Shown: in pieces, positions 18,971 to 26,453 of the stretch
How the letters are laid out: each line of letters opens with the position of its first letter
Numbering within the stretch: the stretch's first letter is position 1
NCBI GenBank assembly: GCA_002710685.1
Contig: PALD01000031.1
Location: 58,168 to 122,167, forward strand
Reading direction: 5' to 3'
Source: Cytophagaceae bacterium
GTDB lineage: Bacteria; Bacteroidota; Bacteroidia; Flavobacteriales; Flavobacteriaceae
DNA length: 64,000 nucleotides
Program-made: the position numbers and the translations under genes
The notes under the pieces: model-generated
The model's database searches: none
What the model was told of the DNA's origin: nothing
What the model saw: the letters and a program-made list of their open reading frames with translations, nothing else

Positions 18971-19654
18971 ATGACAACAGTAAAAACCCGTGCCATCATC
19001 TTTGATATGGATGGCACCATGATAGATAACATGATGGTGCACCATAGGGCCTGGCAGCTCAAACTGGCCTCGCTGGGCCTGGAACTCACCATTGACGAGG
19101 TGATCGCAGAGGTGCATGGCATCAATGAAGAAATCATGCAAAGGCTTTTTGGCGATAGGTTCACAAAAGAGGAAGCTGATAGGATTGCCTGGGAAAAAGA
19201 AAAGCAATACCGCGATATCATCGCGGACAGGATACGGCTGCTCGATGGCCTGCAGCATTTTCTGGATGCATGTAAAAAGGCGGGGGTGCCCATGGGCATA
19301 GGCACGGCAGCACCACCAGAGAATGTTGAGTTTGGTATCGAGAGGCTCAACTTACAGCCCTACATTACCACCACCGTCCACTCAAAGATGGTAAGCAAGG
19401 GCAAGCCAGACCCAGAGGTTTTTAAAAAAGTGGCTGATGGCCTCAATGTACCGCTTCATGAATGCCTTGTCTTTGAGGATAGCCCCACCGGGGCACGCAC
19501 GGCACATAATGGCAACTGCCCGGTCATTGTACTCACCACCACGCACAAACCTGCCGAATTCTCCACTATCCCCGCTGTAAGGGGCTTTATACAGGATTAT
19601 AGCACCTGTACCATAAAAAAAGGTGAAGACAATTGGTTTATAATAGGCTTTTGA
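18971..19654 (+). CDS. HAD-superfamily phosphatase, beta-phosphoglucomutase-like
   Basis: 227 residues. Motif I FDMDGTMIDN supplies the nucleophilic and acid Asp residues. A helical cap (residues ~17-85) is typical of subfamily IA. Motif II is GIGTAAP (Thr), motif III is the lysine in SKGKPDPEVF, and motif IV is VFEDSPTGA. The set fits phosphoglycolate or beta-phosphoglucomutase-type enzymes acting on small phosphorylated sugars; the cap residues do not allow a firm substrate. It is divergent from the CHAT gene, and its ATG directly follows a dispersed palindrome. Confidence 0.9.
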   Translation: MTTVKTRAIIFDMDGTMIDNMMVHHRAWQLKLASLGLELTIDEVIAEVHGINEEIMQRLFGDRFTKEEADRIAWEKEKQYRDIIADRIRLLDGLQHFLDACKKAGVPMGIGTAAPPENVEFGIERLNLQPYITTTVHSKMVSKGKPDPEVFKKVADGLNVPLHECLVFEDSPTGARTAHNGNCPVIVLTTTHKPAEFSTIPAVRGFIQDYSTCTIKKGEDNWFIIGF

Positions 19655-19750
19655 TACGTATTTTTAAACCTTGTTTTAGAAAAAAAAGAATGCGCCCTTC
19701 AACATCTAATATACAGGGTATTCTATAAATAGTTTATTTAATCTTTTACC

Positions 19751-20782
19751 ATGAAAAAAATATTGTTACCTACGCTGGTCCTCGCTACGTTTGTCCTAGT
19801 GAAATGCGGGCCTCAAAAAAATTCTGATGACGAAGTAATGAAGGACATCAGCAAAGTTGACCCCATGAAGTATGCCGAGACCATTACCGCAAGCGACCTC
19901 AAGGACCTACTTTATGTCTATGCTTCAGATGAATTTGAAGGACGGGAGACGGGAGAACCCGGACAAAAAAAGGCTGTGGAATTCTTAAAGGCCTTTTATG
20001 AAGACCATAAAATCCAGCCCGCCATAGAGGGTAACTACTTCCAGACCGTACCAGAGAGTTTCTTTAGACCAGGAAGTGGCATCAAGGCTTCAGAAAATGT
20101 CCTTGCTTTTATAAAAGGCTCCACAAAACCTGATGAAATACTCGTAATCTCATCACACCTGGACCACATAGGCATCACAGATGATGGTGTGGTAAACAAT
20201 GGGGCAGATGATGATGGGTCTGGTACCGTGTCAGTTCTAGAAATCGCGCAAGCATTTCAAAAAGCCGTAAAAGATGGTTACAGGCCTAAGCGTTCTATAC
20301 TTTTCTTGCACGTTACAGGTGAAGAAAAAGGATTATATGGTTCACGTTACTATACCGAGAACCCTGTTTTTCCCCTTGCAAATACCATCGCAGACCTTAA
20401 CATTGACATGGTGGGGCGCAAGGATTATGACCACCCTAATGATGACAACTATATCTATCTCATAGGGTCTTCCATGTTGAGCACAGAACTTCATGACGTT
20501 TCAGAGGAGATGAACAACAAGTACCTCAACATGAACCTGGACTATAAATATGACGCTCCAGATGACCCCAACCGTTTCTATTACCGTTCAGACCACTATA
20601 ACTTTGCAAAGAACAACGTACCGGTGATCTTTTATTTCAACGGTGTACATGACGATTACCACAAGCCTACTGACACCCCAGATAAGATAGAATATCCACT
20701 TATGGCAAAAAGGGCCAAGCTGATATTCCTTACCGCATGGGAACTTGCCAATAGGGAAAACAGGCCAGCACTAAACCAGTAA
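19751..20782 (+). CDS. M28 family zinc metallopeptidase, lipoprotein
   Basis: 343 residues. The short signal MKKILLPTLVLATFVLVKC makes a lipoprotein. The catalytic domain shows the two-zinc signature: SSHLDHIG (His, then Asp), NGADDDGSG (bridging Asp), TGEEKGLYGS (Glu pair), LNIDMVGR (Asp) and a terminal HDDYHKPTDTPD (His). Relatives are leucine or glutamine aminopeptidases of the periplasm or surface. It is a single gene followed by a dispersed palindrome and a strong hairpin terminator. Confidence 0.92.
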   Translation: MKKILLPTLVLATFVLVKCGPQKNSDDEVMKDISKVDPMKYAETITASDLKDLLYVYASDEFEGRETGEPGQKKAVEFLKAFYEDHKIQPAIEGNYFQTVPESFFRPGSGIKASENVLAFIKGSTKPDEILVISSHLDHIGITDDGVVNNGADDDGSGTVSVLEIAQAFQKAVKDGYRPKRSILFLHVTGEEKGLYGSRYYTENPVFPLANTIADLNIDMVGRKDYDHPNDDNYIYLIGSSMLSTELHDVSEEMNNKYLNMNLDYKYDAPDDPNRFYYRSDHYNFAKNNVPVIFYFNGVHDDYHKPTDTPDKIEYPLMAKRAKLIFLTAWELANRENRPALNQ

Positions 20783-20785
20783 TCC

Positions 20786-20802
20786 TTTGGCTTTAAGCCA
20801 AA
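20786..20802. repeat. Dispersed palindrome (TTTGGCTT-T-AAGCCAAA)
   Basis: Perfect 8-base arms with one central base, four bases after the M28 stop codon and just ahead of the intrinsic terminator. Confidence 0.8.
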
Positions 20803-20814
20803 AAACTTTAAAAA

Positions 20815-20840
20815 AAGCCTCGACATACGGGGCTTTTTTA
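20815..20840 (+). terminator. Intrinsic terminator after the M28 gene
   Basis: 8-bp stem AAGCCTCG/CGGGGCTT around ACATA, followed by TTTTTA. Confidence 0.85.
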
Positions 20841-20873
20841 TTGCCTTACGTCGAAATGGCAACCCATACAAAC

Positions 20874-20906
20874 GAAAAAATCCCCACATTGCTGTGAGGA
20901 TTTTTA
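20874..20906 (-). terminator. Terminator of the tRNA-His gene
   Basis: Inverted repeat AAATCC(C)CACA/TGTG(A)GGATTT. Read on the minus strand it lies directly downstream of the tRNA and ends in a T run. Confidence 0.7.
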
Positions 20907-20912
20907 TTTCCG

Positions 20913-20986
20913 GGTGGAAGATCGGTCTCGAACCGACGACCTCCTGAACCACAATCAGGCGCTCTAACCAACTGAGCTACAACCAC
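20913..20986 (-). tRNA. tRNA-His (GTG anticodon)
   Basis: On the minus strand: D-arm GCTC/GAGC, anticodon stem CCTGA/TCAGG with loop TTGTGGT (anticodon GTG), a variable loop, and T-arm GTCGG/CCGAT with TTCGAGA. A G lies at -1 (20987) opposite discriminator C, the histidine identity pair. The acceptor stem GTGGTTG/CTTCCAC pairs at five of seven positions, with two T-T mismatches in the middle. The 3' CCA is not encoded. Confidence 0.9.
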
Positions 20987-21075
20987 CATGTTAAACACAC
21001 AATACGCTTGCGAATTATGCGGGTGCAAATGTAATGCAATTCCGTAATTTGAACAACACTTTGCAAAAATTTTCC

Positions 21076-21792
21076 CTAGATCAAATCAAAAATAGAATCC
21101 ACTGCCGGGTATCGCTCTGCCGTGAAGCCCTCAGCATACTCCGTACCTATGAGCCGGCCCAGGTCACGGGCCCTGTATTTAATGCTTTCCTTAAAGTTTG
21201 AGCTAGATATGGGCGTGTCGCCCTCTATGTTCTTAGGGTCATAAAACTGCGATCTATAGGCCAGGACCGCATCCATCTTGGTCTCGATAAAATCAGAAAT
21301 ATCCACGACAAAATCTGGTTTTAGATTTTTCCACTGGATGTAATGATAAACGTGTCTAGGTCGCCAGTGCTCTTGCGCTACTCCATCTATTGTAGTCTTG
21401 ATTTGTTTCAACCCACTAAGAAAACAGGCATCGCTGGTAAGTTTGCTCCCGCGGCCATGGTCGATATGCCTGTCTTCAATGGCATTGCAGAGCACGATTT
21501 CTGGGCGGTATTTTCTCAAGATTTCAATAATCCTGAGCTGGGATTCCCTGTTGTTTTCAAAAAATCCATCGGCCAGCCCCAGGTTTTCCCTGATGCTCAA
21601 TCTTAGTATTTTGGCTGCATCCGCAGCTTCTTGTGCACGTATTTCAGCGGTTCCGCGCGTACCCAGTTCTCCCTGGGTAAGGTCTAGGACGCCCACTTTT
21701 TTTCCGTTGCTTACTTCTTTTGCAATAACGCCGGCGCAACTCAGTTCCACATCATCGGGATGTGCGCCTATGGCAAGTATGTCTAATTTCAA
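21076..21792 (-). CDS. bshB1: Bacillithiol biosynthesis deacetylase BshB1
   Basis: 238 residues, a PIG-L/LmbE-fold zinc deacetylase. The metal motif AHPDDVE (His11, Asp13, Asp14) is present, with LTQGELGTRGT, the CNAIEDRHIDHGRGS segment that supplies the third ligand, and YRSQFYDPKN, which is characteristic of BshB1. The enzyme removes the acetyl group from GlcNAc-malate in bacillithiol synthesis, the low-molecular-weight thiol used by Bacteroidota and Firmicutes. It lies 11 bases downstream of the trans-sulfuration gene on the same strand, so sulfur and thiol genes may be co-expressed. Confidence 0.92.
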   Translation of the reverse strand: MKLDILAIGAHPDDVELSCAGVIAKEVSNGKKVGVLDLTQGELGTRGTAEIRAQEAADAAKILRLSIRENLGLADGFFENNRESQLRIIEILRKYRPEIVLCNAIEDRHIDHGRGSKLTSDACFLSGLKQIKTTIDGVAQEHWRPRHVYHYIQWKNLKPDFVVDISDFIETKMDAVLAYRSQFYDPKNIEGDTPISSSNFKESIKYRARDLGRLIGTEYAEGFTAERYPAVDSIFDLI

Positions 21793-21803
21793 AATCGTGT
21801 TTT

Positions 21804-22964
21804 TTATGCCTTGACAGCCACTTTATGAAGTGCCTGCCGTATATCTTCAATGATATCCTTTTTATCCTCTATGCCCACTGATAAGCGTATCAAGCCATCT
21901 GCGATGCCTTGATTCTTGCGCTCTTCTGGGGTAAGCAGGCCGTGAGAGGTCTTCTTGGGGATGGTCAATGTACTCTCTACCCCTGCAAGGCTCATACTGG
22001 CCTTGATAAGGTTAAGCGCTGCCTGAAAAGCATCAACATCCAGCCCCTCTTCAAGCTCAAAAGACAACATCCCCCCATAGCCGCTCATCTGCTTTTTGGC
22101 AAGTTCATAATCAGGATGGCTTTTTAGTCCGGGATAATACACAGCCCTTACATGCTCGTTCTTTAAAAGCCACTTGGCTATCTTTTTTGCATTGCGGTTT
22201 TGCTGTTTTACACGTAGTACGAGCGTTTTCATACTGCGCTCCAGCATCCATACGCTAAAGTCGCTCAGGCTCCCGCCCAGGTTCTTGCTCTTGTGCCATA
22301 TCACCTCCATGTGCGCAGCGCTGGCAGCAACCGCTCCCGCACATATATCACTGTGCCCGCCCATATATTTTGTGGCGCTGTGAATCATGATATCTATACC
22401 AAAATCTGCCGGGCGCTGATTAATGGGCGTGGCAAACGTATTGTCTATCATGGTGATGATACCCATCTCCCTGCCCATCGCGGCAACCATTTCCAGGTCT
22501 GTGATGGTCATCAATGGGTTACTGGGAGTCTCGATATAGATTACTTTAGTTTGCGGCTTTATCGCTTTCGCGAAAGCGTCCTTATCAAGACCACTGGTAA
22601 ATGTATATTCTATGCCAAAACGGTCAAACTCTTCTTCAACAAGGTTAAAAGTGCCCCCATAAAGTGCCTTTTGCAGCACGACGTGGTCTCCCTTGCGCAA
22701 AAATGCGAGAAGCGTGGTGCTCACGGCGGCCATACCGCTCCCAAAAATCATTGCCGCCTCAGTACCCTCAAGGGCCGCGATTTTCTTGCTGAGCATCTCT
22801 TGGTTTGGCGTATTAAAATAACGGGGGTATCGCTTGACGTCCACATTGTCATAGGCATAAGATGTTGCCATATAAATAGGTGAAACCGCGCCCTTAAACT
22901 GCTTGTCTTCTACCTCGCCCACATGGGTGCATATAGTATTTAGACCAAGGTTCTTGCTTTTCAT
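21804..22964 (-). CDS. Trans-sulfuration PLP enzyme (cystathionine gamma-synthase / lyase family)
   Basis: About 386 residues from ATG 22964. The longer frame to 23138 would run into the promoter of the divergent GNAT gene and lacks family similarity. The family pattern is clear: HVGEVEDKQFKGAVSPIYMATSYAY, the YPRYFNTPN loop, EGTEAAMIFGSGMAA, ETPSNPLMTITDL, IDNTFATP, the PLP lysine in SATKYMGGHSD (Lys199), and SLAGVESTLTIPKKTSH near the end. It could be cystathionine gamma-synthase, beta- or gamma-lyase, or methionine gamma-lyase. bshB1 follows 11 bases downstream. A perfect 16-bp palindrome is embedded. Confidence 0.9.
   Translation of the reverse strand: MKSKNLGLNTICTHVGEVEDKQFKGAVSPIYMATSYAYDNVDVKRYPRYFNTPNQEMLSKKIAALEGTEAAMIFGSGMAAVSTTLLAFLRKGDHVVLQKALYGGTFNLVEEEFDRFGIEYTFTSGLDKDAFAKAIKPQTKVIYIETPSNPLMTITDLEMVAAMGREMGIITMIDNTFATPINQRPADFGIDIMIHSATKYMGGHSDICAGAVAASAAHMEVIWHKSKNLGGSLSDFSVWMLERSMKTLVLRVKQQNRNAKKIAKWLLKNEHVRAVYYPGLKSHPDYELAKKQMSGYGGMLSFELEEGLDVDAFQAALNLIKASMSLAGVESTLTIPKKTSHGLLTPEERKNQGIADGLIRLSVGIEDKKDIIEDIRQALHKVAVKA
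22563..22578. repeat. Dispersed palindrome CGCTTTCGCGAAAGCG inside CDS
   Basis: Perfect 16-bp palindrome in the trans-sulfuration gene, encoding DAFAKAI. Confidence 0.85.
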
Positions 22965-23064
22965 TTTGGTTGATTTTAGAATAAGGCAAATTACAAAAAT
23001 GACATCACTTAAATGTCGCGCGATTTTGAATATTAAATTGTGGAAATGATAGTAAATTTGGATT

Positions 23065-23526
23065 ATGAAAATACACTTTGACACATACAGGCCCCAGTAT
23101 AAAACGGTATTTAAAGAGCTTAACATAGAGTGGCTCAATACCTATTTTTATGTGGAGCAGCATGATGAAGAAGTGTTGAGCCATCCAGAAAAGTACATCC
23201 TTGAGCCGGGCGGCCACATCCTTGTGGCGCTTGTGGACGGCGGGGTTGCTGGCGTAGTGGCCCTCATGCCCATCGAGAAGGATGTTTATGAACTCACCAA
23301 GATGGCGGTAGATAAAAACGCTCGCGGGCTCAAGATAGGCCAGCGCTTGATGGAGCATTGTTTGGCTTTTGCCAAAGAAATGAACATACAAAAACTCATC
23401 CTCTACTCAAACCGAAAACTGGAGAACGCAATCCATATCTACCGGAAGTTTGGCTTTGAGGAAATCCCCCTTGAAGAAGGCCTGCCCTATGAACGGGCAA
23501 ACATCAAGATGGAAAAAAAATTATAA
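23065..23526 (+). CDS. GNAT family N-acetyltransferase
   Basis: 153 residues. The acetyl-CoA-binding core is visible: LVALVDGGVAGVVALMP (beta strands), YELTKMAVDKNARGLKIGQRLMEHCLAFAKE (the R/Q-x-x-G-x-G/A pyrophosphate loop as RGLKIGQ), and YSNRKLENAIHIYRKFGFEEIP (motif B). GNAT enzymes move an acetyl group from acetyl-CoA to an amine; the acceptor is not evident. It is divergent from the trans-sulfuration gene. Confidence 0.9.
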   Translation: MKIHFDTYRPQYKTVFKELNIEWLNTYFYVEQHDEEVLSHPEKYILEPGGHILVALVDGGVAGVVALMPIEKDVYELTKMAVDKNARGLKIGQRLMEHCLAFAKEMNIQKLILYSNRKLENAIHIYRKFGFEEIPLEEGLPYERANIKMEKKL

Positions 23527-23614
23527 AACTACCATGTAGGTTTTAGCCTAGCTTTAACAATGGTTTGTGACAATTTTACTGAACTTACAACCTTAACCAA
23601 CACACGAGAACACA

Positions 23615-24427
23615 ATGAAAAAATCACTACTTATCTTAATGAGCATTGCCAGTCTGTGGTCTTGCAAGAATGAACAAAAGAAAGAAGTTGAAGAAAACGC
23701 AGAGCAGGCCGAAGCCGTCATCATGGAAGAAAACAGCGGCGAGGTCAAGCATCCGGCAGATTTTGAGGTTACGCCCATTGAGCACGCCAGTGCGGTTTTT
23801 ACCTGGGACGGTAAAGTTTTTTATATCGACCCGGTAGGTGGCGCTGAGATGTATAAAGGACAACCGCAACCTGACGTGGTACTAGTTACTGATATACACG
23901 GGGACCACCTTAACAACGAGACACTCAATGCCGTGATAACTGACAGCACCAGCATACTCGCACCACAGGCAGTACTTGATAAAATGGAGGGCAAGGCAAA
24001 AAGCTTGACTAAAGTCATTGCAAATGGTGAAACCATCAATTGGGAGGGTTTTATGATTGAGGCCATCCCCATGTACAACCTGCGTGAAGAAGCAAAGCAA
24101 TTTCATACCAAAGGTCGCGGCAATGGCTATGTCATTTCAAAAGATTCTTACAAAGTATATTTCTCAGGCGATACAGAAGACATCCCAGAAATGCGCGAGC
24201 TCAAGGACATCAACAAGGCCTTTGTGTGCATGAACCTGCCATACACCATGACTGTTGATAAAGCTGCAGAAGCTGTGCTTGATTTTGCCCCAGACCAGGT
24301 GTATCCATACCACTTTAGGGGGCAGGACGGCATGAGTGATGTTGATAAGTTTAAAAAACTGGTCAATGCAGGCAATCCTGATATTGAGGTTGTCATGCTC
24401 AACTGGTACCCCAATGCCAAAAAATAA
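23615..24427 (+). CDS. UlaG-like metallo-beta-lactamase-fold lipoprotein
   Basis: 270 residues. The lipobox WSC follows a short signal, and a Glu-rich tether precedes the domain. Metal motifs are TDIHGDHLN (His, Asp-His), a YFSGDTED (Asp) and the late YPYHFRG (His). The layout IEHASAVFTWDGKVFYIDPVGG is that of UlaG-type hydrolases, which handle lactones or phosphoesters. HxHxDH is reduced to IHGDH, so the first of the usual His ligands is absent, as is common in this subfamily. It is a single gene with its own terminator. Confidence 0.85.
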   Translation: MKKSLLILMSIASLWSCKNEQKKEVEENAEQAEAVIMEENSGEVKHPADFEVTPIEHASAVFTWDGKVFYIDPVGGAEMYKGQPQPDVVLVTDIHGDHLNNETLNAVITDSTSILAPQAVLDKMEGKAKSLTKVIANGETINWEGFMIEAIPMYNLREEAKQFHTKGRGNGYVISKDSYKVYFSGDTEDIPEMRELKDINKAFVCMNLPYTMTVDKAAEAVLDFAPDQVYPYHFRGQDGMSDVDKFKKLVNAGNPDIEVVMLNWYPNAKK

Positions 24428-24451
24428 GCAGTAGCCATCTACCCGCTCCCA

Positions 24452-24477
24452 AGCCCCGTCAAGATGGGGCTTTTTTA
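24452..24477 (+). terminator. Intrinsic terminator after the MBL gene
   Basis: AGCCCCGTC/GATGGGGCT stem followed by TTTTTTA. Confidence 0.85.
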
Positions 24478-24574
24478 TGGCTCGAGGTCAAAATCTTAAA
24501 AAATAGTACTATTTTGTTTGCTTTAATAACCTATCATTGATTACCTGAAAATACAGGATTAGAAATCAGTCTTT

Positions 24575-25255
24575 ATGAAAAAAACCTTTCCAATGCTCAT
24601 TACCATGTTATTGCTTGTTTGCCTTTCGGCGAAAGCCCAAGACTGGTATTTTGAGCCTATAGACTATGATGAAATTGCAAAAAACATCAAGGTCAAGGAG
24701 TCTAACCTCTACTATCCTAAACTCTTTGAACGGTTTCAACAGGCTGATACCACAATGACCACCCAAGAAAGAAGGCACCTGCTTTATGGCTACACACAGC
24801 AGGCGGCCTACAGCCCTTATGCAAGGTCAACGTACAATGACAGCATTACCCTTGACTTTAACAAAGAAACCTTTGAACGGGATGAAATCGTGGAATTTTT
24901 ACGGGTCACAGATTCCATTTTAAAGGATGTCCCCTTTAGCTTCAGGACCCTGTCCATGCAGGTTTTTGCCCTGGAAGAACTGGGGCAAATGGAAGAAGCG
25001 CAAAAGAAAACCGCACAACTCAACATGTGCATCAACACGGTGCTGAGCACGGGTAATGGCATAAATGAAAAAGATGCCATGTATATAACCTATGTGGAGC
25101 AAGAATATTACCTTATCAATATTTTTGGGTTTGACTTTGGCGGAAGCCAGCAATTGATAGGAGATTGTGATTACCTCACCCTCGCTGAAAATGAAGAGCA
25201 ACTGGAAGGCCTCTATTTTAACGCAAGTGCATGTTTAAACAGTATGACTAAATAA
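24575..25255 (+). CDS. DUF4919 family exported protein
   Basis: 226 residues. The signal peptide ends SAKAQ (about residue 21). The rest is mostly helical (YYPKLFERFQQADTTMTTQERRHLLYGYTQQ) with a TPR-like feel, ending in the QQLIGDCDYLTLAENEEQLEGLYFNAS segment that resembles DUF4919. The function of this family is unknown. It lies 12 bases upstream of the lactonase gene, so the two form an operon. A dispersed palindrome forms the codons of the signal cleavage region. Confidence 0.72.
   Translation: MKKTFPMLITMLLLVCLSAKAQDWYFEPIDYDEIAKNIKVKESNLYYPKLFERFQQADTTMTTQERRHLLYGYTQQAAYSPYARSTYNDSITLDFNKETFERDEIVEFLRVTDSILKDVPFSFRTLSMQVFALEELGQMEEAQKKTAQLNMCINTVLSTGNGINEKDAMYITYVEQEYYLINIFGFDFGGSQQLIGDCDYLTLAENEEQLEGLYFNASACLNSMTK
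24623..24635. repeat. Dispersed palindrome CTTTCG-G-CGAAAG inside a signal peptide
   Basis: Odd perfect palindrome encoding LSAKA at the DUF4919 signal cleavage site. A shortened copy sits at 25464-25474 in the next gene (LSAKS). Confidence 0.75.
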
Positions 25256-25267
25256 CCCAGATAGTTT

Positions 25268-26374
25268 ATGAAATCAAAGATAACCGCCATCATTGTCACC
25301 ACACTGCTCGCAGCGTGCAAAACCGAAATAAAACAAGAAGAACAGACCATGGAAGAAGCCATACCTCAACAGGAATTCTACCTGGGCACATATACTGACG
25401 GGGATAGCGAGGGTATATATAGATACGCCCTCTCCCAGGATGGGATGCTCAGCAAAATAGGCCTTTCGGCGAAATCAGAGAACCCATCATTCCTGGCATT
25501 GACCACAGATGGCAACACCCTGCTTGCCGTCAATGAAAATGAGAAAGGAAGCATAGAATCCTATGCCGTAAAGGGGGATTCCCTCACCAGGATAAGCACC
25601 AGCAGTACTGAAGGTGCACACCCCTGCTTTGTGACCGTGGATGATAAGGGCGATGTGCTCGTTGCAAACTACAGCAGCGGCAACGTGAGCTTTTTTAAAC
25701 TGGATGGCAACAGGCTCTCGCCCTTGCTCTTTTCTGAGCAGCATGAAGGCAAGGGAAAAACAGACCGCCAGGCAGGTCCCCATGCACATTCTGCCTGGTT
25801 TTTGCCGGGAACCCAAAACCAGGTGGTGTCCATTGACCTGGGGACCAATGAACTCTGGTTTTCAACAATAGAGGGGGATTCACTTGTTCAAAAAAGCAAG
25901 TTGCAAATGCCAGAGGGCGTGGGCCCGCGCCACCTTGCCTTTTACCCCGGCAAAGACTGGTTTTATGTGGTCAATGAGTTGAAATCTTCAGTAACCCTAG
26001 TAAAAAAGGAGGGCGACACCTATAGCGTGGTCAACACCGTGTCAACACTTCCTGAGGATTTTGAGGGCGAGAGCTTTTGCGCTGACATCCATATATCAAG
26101 TGATGGTAAATTTGTCTATGCCTCAAACCGTGGTCATCAAAGCATTGCTATCTTTAAGGTACAAGATGATGGAAACCTAGAATCCATTGGTTTTGAACCG
26201 GTCAAGGGAGAACACCCGCGCAATTTTGCACTATCCCCTGATGAAGATTTCCTGCTGGTGGCAAACAAGAACACTAACAACCTTGTTTCCTTTAAAAGGG
26301 ATTCTGCAACGGGATTGCTACAATTTATTGATGAAATAGAGGCTCCATCACCGGTCTGCATCCTGTTTGACTAG
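25268..26374 (+). CDS. Lactonase-family beta-propeller lipoprotein
   Basis: 368 residues with lipobox AAC. The seven-bladed propeller of the 6-phosphogluconolactonase (YbhE/Pgl) family is recognisable: YLGTYTDGDSEGIYRY, NPSFLALTTDGNTLLAVNE, GPHAHSAWF, GVGPRHLAFYPGKDWFYVVNEL, ADIHISSDGKFVYASNRGH and HPRNFALSPDEDFLLVANKNTNNL. The cytoplasmic enzyme hydrolyses 6-phosphogluconolactone; as a lipoprotein this copy faces the envelope, so another lactone or a binding role is more likely. It is in an operon with DUF4919. Confidence 0.88.
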   Translation: MKSKITAIIVTTLLAACKTEIKQEEQTMEEAIPQQEFYLGTYTDGDSEGIYRYALSQDGMLSKIGLSAKSENPSFLALTTDGNTLLAVNENEKGSIESYAVKGDSLTRISTSSTEGAHPCFVTVDDKGDVLVANYSSGNVSFFKLDGNRLSPLLFSEQHEGKGKTDRQAGPHAHSAWFLPGTQNQVVSIDLGTNELWFSTIEGDSLVQKSKLQMPEGVGPRHLAFYPGKDWFYVVNELKSSVTLVKKEGDTYSVVNTVSTLPEDFEGESFCADIHISSDGKFVYASNRGHQSIAIFKVQDDGNLESIGFEPVKGEHPRNFALSPDEDFLLVANKNTNNLVSFKRDSATGLLQFIDEIEAPSPVCILFD

Positions 26375-26429
26375 GCTGTTCATCGGTTTTAAGAATTTGT
26401 TGAGAAGCAATTAAGAGGTAAAAAGGTAT

Positions 26430-26446
26430 TTTGGCTTTAAGCCAAA
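26430..26446. repeat. Dispersed palindrome in leader of the phosphoesterase gene
   Basis: Perfect TTTGGCTT-T-AAGCCAAA, ending 7 bases before ATG 26454. Identical in sequence to the copy at 20786. Confidence 0.8.
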
Positions 26447-26453
26447 TAATGTT

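Noticed and set aside
20846..21028. Minus-strand open frame of 60 residues over tRNA-His
   Set aside because: It covers the tRNA gene and has no protein-like features.
22965..23138. N-terminal extension of the trans-sulfuration gene
   Set aside because: The added 58 residues are unlike the family and overlap the promoter of the divergent GNAT gene; ATG 22964 fits the family start.
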